The notes below the pieces were generated by a model, which was not told the origin of the DNA, searched no databases, and saw only the letters and a list, made by a program, of their open reading frames with translations. A stretch of DNA of 64,000 bases from an uncultured Erythrobacter sp. (GTDB lineage: Bacteria > Pseudomonadota > Alphaproteobacteria > Sphingomonadales > Sphingomonadaceae). Where the stretch lies: contig NZ_CANMIJ010000001.1 in assembly GCF_947497915.1 (NCBI RefSeq), positions 411,501-475,500 on the forward strand. Direction: 5' to 3'. Positions 27,831 to 35,921 of the stretch are shown here, piece after piece. Numbering within the stretch: the first letter of the stretch is position 1; every line of letters starts with the position of its first letter. A program made the position numbers and the translations under genes.

Positions 27831-28751
27831 TTACGCTTGACCGAAGTGTACGAAGTCCGCGAATTCACGGCCGCTGGCCTCTTTTAAAGCGCGGGTTTCA
27901 ATGAGCGACAGATTGTGTGCCGCAAAGGCATTGATGATATTCTGCCGATCATCAGCCGTCGCGCATGCGCCCGAAAGGGATTTGATCCGTCCAAGCTCAT
28001 TCTTGGCGTGACTCTCGATCGTGGCGATGGTTTCAATAATCGAGCCGACGCCTTCGCGCCGCCCCATCAGGCATGTGCGCCGGATCGCTTCGGGGATTTC
28101 CCATGCTGGCGACTGCTGGCCGAATTTCTCCGCGCCCTTTTGCGCGATCTTGCCGGCAAATTCGGCTGCGCGGTCTATCGCGCTTGGCCCTTTCTTAAGA
28201 GCGGTCTTCACCTTCCGGGCGACCGCCTTTTCCTTAAGCGGCCACAGCAATTCGTCGCGGCGCTTTTGGTTGTGTTCAAGGATCGGGCCGTCGCCGCGGT
28301 GCATGATCAGGCCGACTTTGCCGCCTTTGCCAAGCACTCGCGCGATCTCAGCCGCTGTTTTGGCAACATCGCCGTATTCAAAGCCAAACTGGCTTACGAC
28401 CGCTGCGAACTCGCCATCTGCAAATGGCAGCGTTTCCATCGGAATGCCGCTGCGGGTTTCAGTCCCCACTGGCGGCGCGGGCAGGGTCGGCGACAGGTCA
28501 ACGCCGATCAGCGAAAGATCGCCGCGCTTTGCCCGCATCCAGCGCAGGACTCGTCCGTCGCCGGTGGCAAGATCACAAACGCGCGCGCTTTCAGGTAGGC
28601 TTGAGGCAAATTCATGCCAAATCGCCGATTGTGCCTGCTCAATAGCAACCCATCGCTGAGGCAGACATCCGCCGCCTTCGCCGCTTGTATTGCCGCGCGC
28701 ATTCAACGCCCAAAAATCGCCCCATGCATCCTGCGATTGCGATTGGCTCAT
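27831..28751 (-). CDS. Class I SAM-dependent methyltransferase
   Basis: The 306-residue protein has a Rossmann-type motif I (VCDLATGDG, residues 58-66) followed by an acidic motif II (LIGVDLSP). A motif III/IV-like region (FADGEFAAVVSQFGFEYG) matches class I small-molecule or protein methyltransferases. The C-terminal half is helical. It overlaps the upstream TPR/2OG gene by 4 bases, so it is translationally coupled to that oxygenase. The substrate is unknown; the context suggests it acts on the same target as the two oxygenases. Confidence 0.88.
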   Translation of the reverse strand: MSQSQSQDAWGDFWALNARGNTSGEGGGCLPQRWVAIEQAQSAIWHEFASSLPESARVCDLATGDGRVLRWMRAKRGDLSLIGVDLSPTLPAPPVGTETRSGIPMETLPFADGEFAAVVSQFGFEYGDVAKTAAEIARVLGKGGKVGLIMHRGDGPILEHNQKRRDELLWPLKEKAVARKVKTALKKGPSAIDRAAEFAGKIAQKGAEKFGQQSPAWEIPEAIRRTCLMGRREGVGSIIETIATIESHAKNELGRIKSLSGACATADDRQNIINAFAAHNLSLIETRALKEASGREFADFVHFGQA

Positions 28752-30466
28752 GTGCGGTGGGTCTTTCTCTGGCTGACAACGTCAAAGGCGACAGTCATGC
28801 GTTCGGCAGCGTTAAAGGGTGTTGTCCCGTGATACAAAGTACTCGGGAATAGGGCGAGATGGCCAGGCTTTGGCTGGATCGCTCTTACCGGAGGTAGATC
28901 GAGGCCCAGATCCGGTGGAGGGCGGCCGACCTCAAGCCAACCGCTGCGCGCGTCATCGTCTGCGCTGTCATCAGGCACAACGAAATACATGGCCGAGGAT
29001 ACAATACCAAGCGGATGGATATGCGACGTATGAAAGTCTCCGCCGCCCGTCAAACGGACGGACCATGACCCGTCAAAGCGCCAATTCGATTTGCGATGAC
29101 GCAGCAGGGGGTGTTTTTCGTCCCGTTTCGGCAATCCGGCGCGATATGTCTCAATCGTTTGAGAAATCGCAGCCGACAGTTCGCGAATGATCGTATCGGT
29201 CCGGTGGAACAGGATCCCGCGTGTCTGTGTCCCCCCGCGCAGGCTCTGACCTAGAGGCATGGCCGAATGTGCGTGAAGCTCTCGTAGGAAAGCGGTGCTG
29301 CGCTTAATCAGATCATCTGCGGCTTCCAATGGTAGGAATTGAACGAGGCCATCCTGGCCATGCAGCCAGTCCGCGCGCGGATCACTGGAAAGCCGCCACA
29401 CAATGCCGCGCAATGCCCATGTGGCGATATCCCAGCGATCACCGTGCGCCGCTTTGTCCAGCAATCGCTCAGCAGCTTCAAGGTCGTGATTGCGCAGCCG
29501 GTGGCGCGCCTCGTTCAGATGCCGAACTGGCCGGTCATCCTTCAGGTCGGAAAAAATCGCCTCTGCCCGCTCCCAATCACCTGCTGTCCCGCTGTGCACG
29601 GCCTCTGACAATGCGAAATGCTCGGCTGTCGGAAAGGCCTTGCGCGCATTGGCCGCAACTTCCGCCGCTTCCGCCGCGCGGTCCAATCCGGCGAGGACAT
29701 CGCAATGCGCAGCTGGAATGTTCGGGTCTTGCGGATGTTTTGCAGCGGCATCAGCATAGTGGGATGCGAAATTCTCGTCCCCTGCCGCCAGGCGCATTTG
29801 CGCCAGGAAGGATTGGCCGGGCAGGTAGGATGGGGCTTGCTCTGCTATTTGACGAGCTACCGTCATTGCGCCTGCCGCATCACCGGCCATGTCGAGCGCG
29901 TTTGCTTTGCCCAGCCAGATATCCGCATCGCCCGGATTGACCGAAAGCGCCGTATCAAAGCGAGGAAGAGCGTCCGCCTCGCCGCGTTCAAGCGCAATCC
30001 GTGCCCGGCCATGCAAAGCGCGCGCGTGCCGCGGTTCGAGAGTTAGCGCGGTGTCATACCATTGCGCGGCTTCATCGAGCTGACCCAGCTCTTTGTGAGA
30101 TAGCGCGCGGATGCTGGCATATCGCACCACCGATCGTCCGGCATCCTCGCGCTTTGCCAGCCGTGCAATCACGTCTTCGTGCAAACCTTGCCGTTGAAGC
30201 GCGATCGCATGGTCGAGCGCATAATCGAGATGGCTCGGCACACGTTTTTCAGCGGCTTCGAAGTGTTTTGCTGCTGCCTTCGGGTCGTTTGCCTTTAAAG
30301 CGAGATTGCCGGCCATATGGGCCAGCGCCGCATCGCGCGGATTGGCTCGCAAAGCTGTTTTCGCAATAGCGCGGGCACCGGCCAAATCGTTTGATTGCAG
30401 GGCCGTTTGAATGCGCATCTGCGCTTCCTGCACAGACAAGGCGGCGCTCATTGGGAGCGAAGCCAC
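28748..30466 (-). CDS. TPR protein with C-terminal 2OG-Fe(II) oxygenase domain
   Basis: The 572-residue protein has TPR-like helical pairs over about residues 10-340 (for example DYALDHAIALQRQGLHEDVIARL and QWYDTALTLEPRHARALHGRARIALERGE). The C-terminal domain (about 400-565) resembles the PF13759-type putative 2OG-Fe(II) oxygenases. It has the metal-site HTSHIHP near 478, a LFPSTLYHGTTP segment near 544 and an Arg for 2-oxoglutarate in AAERMTV. TPRs usually bind a protein or peptide, so the oxygenase may hydroxylate a polypeptide. The gene overlaps its neighbours on both sides. Confidence 0.85.
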   Translation of the reverse strand: MASLPMSAALSVQEAQMRIQTALQSNDLAGARAIAKTALRANPRDAALAHMAGNLALKANDPKAAAKHFEAAEKRVPSHLDYALDHAIALQRQGLHEDVIARLAKREDAGRSVVRYASIRALSHKELGQLDEAAQWYDTALTLEPRHARALHGRARIALERGEADALPRFDTALSVNPGDADIWLGKANALDMAGDAAGAMTVARQIAEQAPSYLPGQSFLAQMRLAAGDENFASHYADAAAKHPQDPNIPAAHCDVLAGLDRAAEAAEVAANARKAFPTAEHFALSEAVHSGTAGDWERAEAIFSDLKDDRPVRHLNEARHRLRNHDLEAAERLLDKAAHGDRWDIATWALRGIVWRLSSDPRADWLHGQDGLVQFLPLEAADDLIKRSTAFLRELHAHSAMPLGQSLRGGTQTRGILFHRTDTIIRELSAAISQTIETYRAGLPKRDEKHPLLRHRKSNWRFDGSWSVRLTGGGDFHTSHIHPLGIVSSAMYFVVPDDSADDDARSGWLEVGRPPPDLGLDLPPVRAIQPKPGHLALFPSTLYHGTTPFNAAERMTVAFDVVSQRKTHRT

Positions 30467-31179
30467 CCGGTCACGGCCATCCGGCCAACTGGCGCGAATG
30501 GCGGGACGTAGCTGACCATGTGCGATTGCGGCACGCGGAACAGGTTGAGCGCGTTGAAACGCGGGCGAAAACCCTCGATTACATCACCATCATCGTCCAG
30601 AAACAGCAAATAGCCGCCCCAGTCGGGATGCCAGTCAGGCGGAGCGAAGTTGAGCACATACGCGACTTCCCATCCTTCCGCGACGTGGCTGTCGATATGG
30701 CGGCCAAGGTAGTGGTTCGGCGCGAACAGGCTGGCCTGACCATCGGCCTTCACCAAAGCGTCTATTCCGGTAACTTCGCGCGCAAGGCCAAGGAATTTAG
30801 GAGCGTTGAGGTGCTCGATAAGCACTTCATGGGGACTGCCGGGGTTCCATCCCTCTTGAATGGCTGTCAGGATCGGGAAATGCGCAAAGCGGAAACCGTA
30901 TTCGCCGCGCGCAGAATTTTGCGCCGCTGCGTTTGCTGCTGCGTTGATCTCTTGCTGACCTTCTTGTGTGCGCATCGCTTCGGCGGGGAAGCTCTGGCGG
31001 TTTTCATCGCCCGCACCGGTTGCCATGCCCCACGGCGTTCCCTTGGTCAGAACGGTCAGAATTTCATTGGCCGCTTCGTCTGTCAGCACATCGCGTACCT
31101 GCACGCGGCCGGTTTCGGCAAAGCGCTTTGCCAGCGCGGCGCGATCAAGTGCGGGGTTGAGTTCAAACAGCGTCTTCAT
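30448..31179 (-). CDS. 2-oxoglutarate/Fe(II)-dependent dioxygenase
   Basis: This 243-residue protein shows the facial-triad layout of the prolyl-4-hydroxylase-like superfamily. The first metal ligands lie in GRHIDSHVAEGWEVAYVLNF (His161, Asp163) and the distal His is near residue 220 (PQSHMVSYV). A 2-oxoglutarate-binding Arg lies in GRMAVTGWL near the end. A GGYLLFLDDDGDV segment between them is typical. It is first in a minus-strand operon and overlaps the TPR-oxygenase gene by 19 bases. The substrate is unknown. Confidence 0.86.
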   Translation of the reverse strand: MKTLFELNPALDRAALAKRFAETGRVQVRDVLTDEAANEILTVLTKGTPWGMATGAGDENRQSFPAEAMRTQEGQQEINAAANAAAQNSARGEYGFRFAHFPILTAIQEGWNPGSPHEVLIEHLNAPKFLGLAREVTGIDALVKADGQASLFAPNHYLGRHIDSHVAEGWEVAYVLNFAPPDWHPDWGGYLLFLDDDGDVIEGFRPRFNALNLFRVPQSHMVSYVPPFAPVGRMAVTGWLRSQ

Positions 31180-31355
31180 TTCGCCACCATCCGTAGCCAG
31201 ACCAAGCCTGAATAAGCAAGTCTTCGAGTGAGTTGTGGCCCCAGCGTGGGCGGACTGCGTGGGTGCCGTAACGGAAAGTCCGATTTGCCCCGATATACCG
31301 GCAATTCGCCCATTGATTTGCCGCCCGCGCTCACATAGTCAGTGGCAAAGAGCAA

Positions 31356-31369
31356 CGTTTACGTAAACG
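31356..31369 (+). promoter_or_regulatory. Perfect palindrome at the thiolase start region (operator candidate)
   Basis: CGTTTACGTAAACG is a 14-base perfect palindrome located 15 bases before the thiolase ATG and directly before its AGAGGA ribosome site. It resembles TetR/GntR-type operators and would allow a repressor to block the acyl-CoA operon. The rest of 31180-31355 shows no gene and separates divergent operons. Confidence 0.55.
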
Positions 31370-31383
31370 AGAGGATATCCCAA

Positions 31384-32556
31384 ATGGCCACAGCCTATAT
31401 CGTCGACGCCGTTCGTACCGCCGGAGGCCGCCGGGGAGGCCGCCTTGCCGGAGTGCACCCGGTCGATCTGCTCGCAAAATCGCTGGACGCGGTGGTTGAG
31501 CGCAGCGGCATTGATCCGAGCGCGGTTGATGATGTTGTCGCAGGCTGTGTTAGCCAAGCTGGCGAACAAGCTGGCCAAGTGGGCCGTATGGCTGTGCTCG
31601 CGTCGAAACTTCTTCCGCAATCCACCCCAGCTGTCTCGATTGATCGTCAGTGTGGTTCTTCGCAGCAGGCGATCCAGTTCGCCGCTCAGGCCGTAATGAG
31701 CGGCACACAGGACGTGGTTATCGCATGCGGTGTGGAAAGCATGACCCGCGTTCCGATGGGCAGCAATATGACGCTTCATATGAAAGAGGGGCTCGGCAAT
31801 TACATGTCGCCCGGCGTTATGGAGAAGTATCCCGGCATTCAATTCAGCCAGTTTATGGGCGCACAAATGATCGCTGATAAGCATGACTTTTCGAAAGAGC
31901 AGCTCGATGCCTTTGCATTCGAAAGCCACAAACGCGCAATTGCCGCGACCGAAGCGGGCGCATTTGCCGACGAGATTGTGCCAGTGGAAATCGAAACGCC
32001 TGAGGGCACAGAGATGCACACGATTGACGAAGGCATACGGTTCGACGCGACGCTTGAAGGGATAGCGGGCGTGAAATTGCTCGCACCCGATGGCAAGATC
32101 ACAGCCGCCAGCGCTAGCCAGATTTGCGATGGATCATCCGCAGTACTTGTAGTTTCCGAAGAGGCGCTCAAGAAATACGGCCTCACCCCGATGGCGCGCA
32201 TCCATAACCTGACAGTGACCGCAGGTGATCCGGTGATCATGCTAGAAGAGCCGCTATTCGCGACAGATAAAGCGTTGGAGCGGGCGGGCCTCAAAATCGA
32301 CGATATTGACCTATACGAGGTCAACGAAGCGTTCGCCCCGGTTCCGATGGCTTGGCTCAAGCACACTGGCGCAGACCCGGAAAAGCTCAACGTGCATGGC
32401 GGCGCGATTGCGCTTGGCCACCCATTGGGCGCGTCGGGCACGAAATTGATGGCGACCTTGGTCCACGGACTGAAACGCCACGGCAAGAAATACGGCCTGC
32501 AAACGATGTGCGAAGGCGGCGGCGTCGCCAATGTAACCATCGTTGAATCGCTTTAA
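31384..32556 (+). CDS. Acetyl-CoA acyltransferase (thiolase)
   Basis: The 390-residue thiolase has the active Cys90 in IDRQCGSSQQAIQFA, the GGAIALGHPLGASG motif with the catalytic His, and a C-terminal Cys in MCEGGGVANVTIVE. It cleaves 3-ketoacyl-CoA or condenses acetyl-CoA. Beside acyl-CoA dehydrogenases, a hydroxyacyl dehydrogenase and a crotonase, a degradative role is likely. I chose the ATG at 31384 (GAGAGGATATCCCAA before it); an in-frame ATG at 31342 would include the palindrome. Confidence 0.95.
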   Translation: MATAYIVDAVRTAGGRRGGRLAGVHPVDLLAKSLDAVVERSGIDPSAVDDVVAGCVSQAGEQAGQVGRMAVLASKLLPQSTPAVSIDRQCGSSQQAIQFAAQAVMSGTQDVVIACGVESMTRVPMGSNMTLHMKEGLGNYMSPGVMEKYPGIQFSQFMGAQMIADKHDFSKEQLDAFAFESHKRAIAATEAGAFADEIVPVEIETPEGTEMHTIDEGIRFDATLEGIAGVKLLAPDGKITAASASQICDGSSAVLVVSEEALKKYGLTPMARIHNLTVTAGDPVIMLEEPLFATDKALERAGLKIDDIDLYEVNEAFAPVPMAWLKHTGADPEKLNVHGGAIALGHPLGASGTKLMATLVHGLKRHGKKYGLQTMCEGGGVANVTIVESL

Positions 32557-32585
32557 GCTACACAGAAATCTGAGAGGAAAACCCC

Positions 32586-33371
32586 ATGGAAGTATCAGCA
32601 AACACCCCAGCCGTCGTTACTGGCGGCGCATCCGGCCTCGGCGCGGCAACCGCGCGCGCTTTGGCAGCCAAAGGCGCGAAAGTCGCCATCTTCGACATGA
32701 ACGAAGAAAAGGGCGAAGCCATGGCCGCCGAAATTGGCGGCGTGTTTTGCAAGGTCAACGTGACCAGCGACGAAGATGTTGATGCAGGTTTTGCCAAAGC
32801 GCGTGAAGCCCACGGGCAAGAACGCATTTTGGTGAATTGCGCCGGCATCGGCAACGCGATCAAAACGGCCAGCCGTGACAAGCAGACCGGCGAGATTAAG
32901 CACTTCCCAATCTCGGCTTTTGACTTTGTCATTCAGGTCAACCTGATCGGCACATTCCGCTGCATCGCCAAATCGGCGGCTGGAATGATGAGCCTCGACC
33001 CGATCAACGAAGAAGGCGCGCGTGGAGCGATGGTCAATACGGCTAGTGTTGCTGCTGAAGACGGTCAGATTGGCCAGGCGGCTTACTCTGCATCCAAAGG
33101 CGGCGTTGTTGGCATGACCCTGCCAATCGCTCGCGATCTGATGCGCGAAGGCATTCGCGTGAACACCATCCTTCCGGGCATCTTTGAAACCCCGCTGATG
33201 AATGCTGCTCCGCCGCAAGTGAAAGAAGCGCTTGCCGCGTCCGTTCCATTCCCAAAACGTCTTGGCAATCCAAATGAGTATGCGCGCCTTGCCATGACCA
33301 TGATTGAAACCGGGTACTTCAACGGCGAAGACGTCCGTCTCGACGGTGCAATCCGCATGGCGCCCCGGTGA
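32586..33371 (+). CDS. HSD10-type short-chain dehydrogenase (3-hydroxyacyl-CoA dehydrogenase family)
   Basis: This 261-residue SDR has TGGASGLG at residues 13-20, the NCAG motif and the catalytic Ser154 (NTASVAAEDGQIGQ), Tyr167 and Lys171 (YSASK). The family of 17-beta-HSD type 10/3-hydroxyacyl-CoA dehydrogenase II shares the VAAEDGQIGQAAYSASKGGVVGMTLPIARDL segment closely. It uses NAD and oxidises 3-hydroxyacyl-CoA, including branched and steroid-derived substrates. It follows the thiolase by 29 bases and precedes two acyl-CoA dehydrogenases. Confidence 0.92.
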   Translation: MEVSANTPAVVTGGASGLGAATARALAAKGAKVAIFDMNEEKGEAMAAEIGGVFCKVNVTSDEDVDAGFAKAREAHGQERILVNCAGIGNAIKTASRDKQTGEIKHFPISAFDFVIQVNLIGTFRCIAKSAAGMMSLDPINEEGARGAMVNTASVAAEDGQIGQAAYSASKGGVVGMTLPIARDLMREGIRVNTILPGIFETPLMNAAPPQVKEALAASVPFPKRLGNPNEYARLAMTMIETGYFNGEDVRLDGAIRMAPR

Positions 33372-33499
33372 TGTGATAGGATGGCCGCCACTGCCAAAAA
33401 GTGCGGTGGCGGCCATCAACTTGTGCATCCATCGCGGTGTGCAGCCCAAATCTGCTTGAGCAATCAAGCAAACCAAACGACCCTCTAGGAGAGAGCCCC

Positions 33500-34708
33500 A
33501 TGAACCTTGAATTTACGCCCGAAGAAGTGGCGTTTCGCGAGGAAGTTCGCAGCTTTATCGAAGCGAGCTATCCCAAGCATCTCGGCGATACCGGCATGCG
33601 CGAAGACCTGTCGCGCGAAGATTTCGTCGCATGGCACAAGGTTCTGGGTGAAAAGGGCTGGTCCACACCTGCATGGCCAGAGGCGTATGGCGGCACCGGC
33701 TGGACCCCGACCCAGCGTTATATCTGGTCCGAAGAAAACGCCCGCGTAAACGCTCTTATGCCGCTGCCATTCGGCGTTTCGATGGTCGGCCCAGTGATCT
33801 ACACATTCGGCAATGAAGAGCAGAAAGCTCAGCATCTGCCGGGCATCCGCAGCGGCGAAACATGGTGGTGTCAGGGATATTCAGAGCCGGGCGCCGGTTC
33901 TGACCTTGCCTCGCTAAAGACCACTGCTGTTCGCGACGGCGATCACTATGTGATCAACGGCCAGAAAACGTGGACAACGCTGGCGCAGCATGCCGATTGG
34001 GGCTTTTTCCTGTGCCGCACCGATCCCGATGCCGCCAAACCGCAAGAAGGCATCAGCTTCATCTTGCTCGACATGAACACACCGGGCGTTGAAGTGCGCC
34101 CGATCAAACTGATCGACGGCGGATACGAGGTCAATGAGACGTGGCTGACAGATGTCCGTGTTCCGGTTGAGAACCTTGTCGGTGAAGAGAACAAAGGCTG
34201 GACCTATGCCAAATTCCTCCTCGCACACGAGCGCAGCGGGATTGCCGGTGTGGCACGTTCCAAACGCGGCGTTGAGAAACTGCGTGAAATCGCCGGATCT
34301 GAAATCCTCGATGGCGAGCCATTGATGAGCGATCTCGATTTCGCCCGTAAAGTCAGCCAGCTTGAGATTGATCTGGCCGCGCTTGAAATCACTGAGCTGC
34401 GTACGCTTGCCGGTGAACAGGCTGGCAAAGGCCCGGGCCCCGAAAGCTCGATCCTGAAGATCAAAGGCACCGAAATTCAGCAGCGCCTGACGGAACTGAC
34501 ACTGGAAGCAGTCGGGAGTTATGGCACGCCGCTTTACGGCAATATTGCCAACGTGCCGGGCGATGCCGGGTCAAACCAGTATCCGATCGGGCCGGATTAT
34601 GCCCAGCACGCCGCATCGACATATTTCAACATGCGCAAGACATCGATCTATGGCGGATCGAATGAAATTCAGCGCAACATCATCACCAAGATGATCCTCG
34701 GCCTTTAA
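33500..34708 (+). CDS. Acyl-CoA dehydrogenase, probable catalytic subunit of a heteromer
   Basis: The 402-residue flavoprotein has the usual acyl-CoA dehydrogenase three-domain layout. WWCQGYSEPGAGSDLASL and GQKTWTT match the FAD and substrate regions, and the end reads SIYGGSNEIQRNII. The C-terminal position used as catalytic base in medium-chain enzymes (YEG) is Gly here, so the base is probably Glu244 in LLAHERSG, as in the steroid-type FadE subunits. I chose the ATG at 33500 (AGGAGAGAG ribosome site). A second acyl-CoA dehydrogenase gene starts 26 bases downstream. Confidence 0.93.
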   Translation: MNLEFTPEEVAFREEVRSFIEASYPKHLGDTGMREDLSREDFVAWHKVLGEKGWSTPAWPEAYGGTGWTPTQRYIWSEENARVNALMPLPFGVSMVGPVIYTFGNEEQKAQHLPGIRSGETWWCQGYSEPGAGSDLASLKTTAVRDGDHYVINGQKTWTTLAQHADWGFFLCRTDPDAAKPQEGISFILLDMNTPGVEVRPIKLIDGGYEVNETWLTDVRVPVENLVGEENKGWTYAKFLLAHERSGIAGVARSKRGVEKLREIAGSEILDGEPLMSDLDFARKVSQLEIDLAALEITELRTLAGEQAGKGPGPESSILKIKGTEIQQRLTELTLEAVGSYGTPLYGNIANVPGDAGSNQYPIGPDYAQHAASTYFNMRKTSIYGGSNEIQRNIITKMILGL

Positions 34709-34734
34709 GCCGCAAGCGAAACCGGAGAACTTAC

Positions 34735-35865
34735 GTGGATTTCAATTTCACCGAAGAACAAGACATGGTTCGCGACGGCCTGATCCGAATGGTCCGCGAA
34801 AACTATGATTGGGATACGCGCCGCGGCGTGGTTGCCAGCGAAGCCGGCTGGCGGCCCGAAGTGTGGGCGCAGCTTGCAGAGCTTGGCATCCTCGGCATGC
34901 CCTTCAGCGAAGAAGATGGCGGCTTTGGCGGCGGCGCAGTCGATTCCATGGTTGTCATGGAGGAATTCGGCAAAGGCCTTGTGGTTGAGCCATTTGTCCC
35001 AACCGTGGTTTGTGCAGGCGGCTTTCTGAAGCACGCAGGCACTGCGGCGCAGAAAGAAGAGCACATTGGCGGTATCGTTGATGGCAGCCGTGTGTTCGCA
35101 TTCGCTTATGCCGAGCCGCGCGGCCGGTATGACTTTGCCAACCTTGAAACCACCGCGAAAAAGAGCGGCGGCGATTATGTGCTGAACGGTCATAAAGCCG
35201 TCGTCATCGGCGCGCCTTGGGCGAGCCATTTGATCGTAACTGCGCGCACATCGGGCGAGCGGACCGACAAACAGGGTATTTCTGTATTCGTGGTCGAAAA
35301 ATCGGCGGACGGCGTCGTGACGCGCGATTACCCGACGATCGACGGTCGTCATGCTTCCGAGGTCTATTTTGAGAACGTCACCGTCCCGGCAGAGGCTTTG
35401 ATCGGCGAAGAGGGCAATGCTCTGCCACTGATCGAGCGGGTCACGGATGAGGCCATCGCGGCGCTATGTGCGGAGGCATGCGGCGCGATGAAAGTGGCCA
35501 ATGCAATGACCGTCGAATACTCGCGCCAGCGTAAGCAATTCGGCGTGGCCATCGGCAAGTTTCAAGTGCTCCAACACCGCATGGTCGACATGTACACCGA
35601 GTATGAGCAGTCGGTTTCGCTGACTTATCTCGCAACTTTGCGCCTCGATGCTGATGAGCGGACGCGCAAGCTTGCGGTGTCGGCTGCCAAGGTTCGCCTT
35701 GGTCAGGCTGCGCATCACATCGGTCAGGAAGCGATCCAGATCCACGGCGGCATGGGCATGACGGATGAACTCGCCATCGGTGCCTATTTCAAGCGCCTGA
35801 CGATCTTCGATTCCGAATTTGGTAATGTTGATCACCATATGAAACGCCATATCGCGCTTTCATAA
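34735..35865 (+). CDS. Acyl-CoA dehydrogenase-like subunit
   Basis: This 376-residue protein begins with GTG and shares the acyl-CoA dehydrogenase fold (GGFGGGAVDSMVVMEEFGKGL; RKQFGVAIGKFQVLQHRMVDM; QIHGGMGMTDELAIGAYFKRL). It lacks an obvious counterpart of the catalytic Glu at either usual position. Adjacent unequal pairs of this kind form alpha2beta2 acyl-CoA dehydrogenases in steroid or side-chain degradation. Here it is most likely the non-catalytic partner of the upstream gene. Confidence 0.9.
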   Translation: MDFNFTEEQDMVRDGLIRMVRENYDWDTRRGVVASEAGWRPEVWAQLAELGILGMPFSEEDGGFGGGAVDSMVVMEEFGKGLVVEPFVPTVVCAGGFLKHAGTAAQKEEHIGGIVDGSRVFAFAYAEPRGRYDFANLETTAKKSGGDYVLNGHKAVVIGAPWASHLIVTARTSGERTDKQGISVFVVEKSADGVVTRDYPTIDGRHASEVYFENVTVPAEALIGEEGNALPLIERVTDEAIAALCAEACGAMKVANAMTVEYSRQRKQFGVAIGKFQVLQHRMVDMYTEYEQSVSLTYLATLRLDADERTRKLAVSAAKVRLGQAAHHIGQEAIQIHGGMGMTDELAIGAYFKRLTIFDSEFGNVDHHMKRHIALS

Positions 35866-35887
35866 TTGGCTGCGTACATATGATTAG

Positions 35888-35921
35888 AAAGGGGCGGCTT
35901 CGCAGGACGCCACCCCTTTTT
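35888..35921. terminator. Probable bidirectional terminator
   Basis: AAAGGGGCGGC and GCCACCCCTTTT pair with one mismatch around a 10-base loop and end in T's. It lies between convergent genes (35865 end on plus, 35920 end on minus). Confidence 0.65.
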
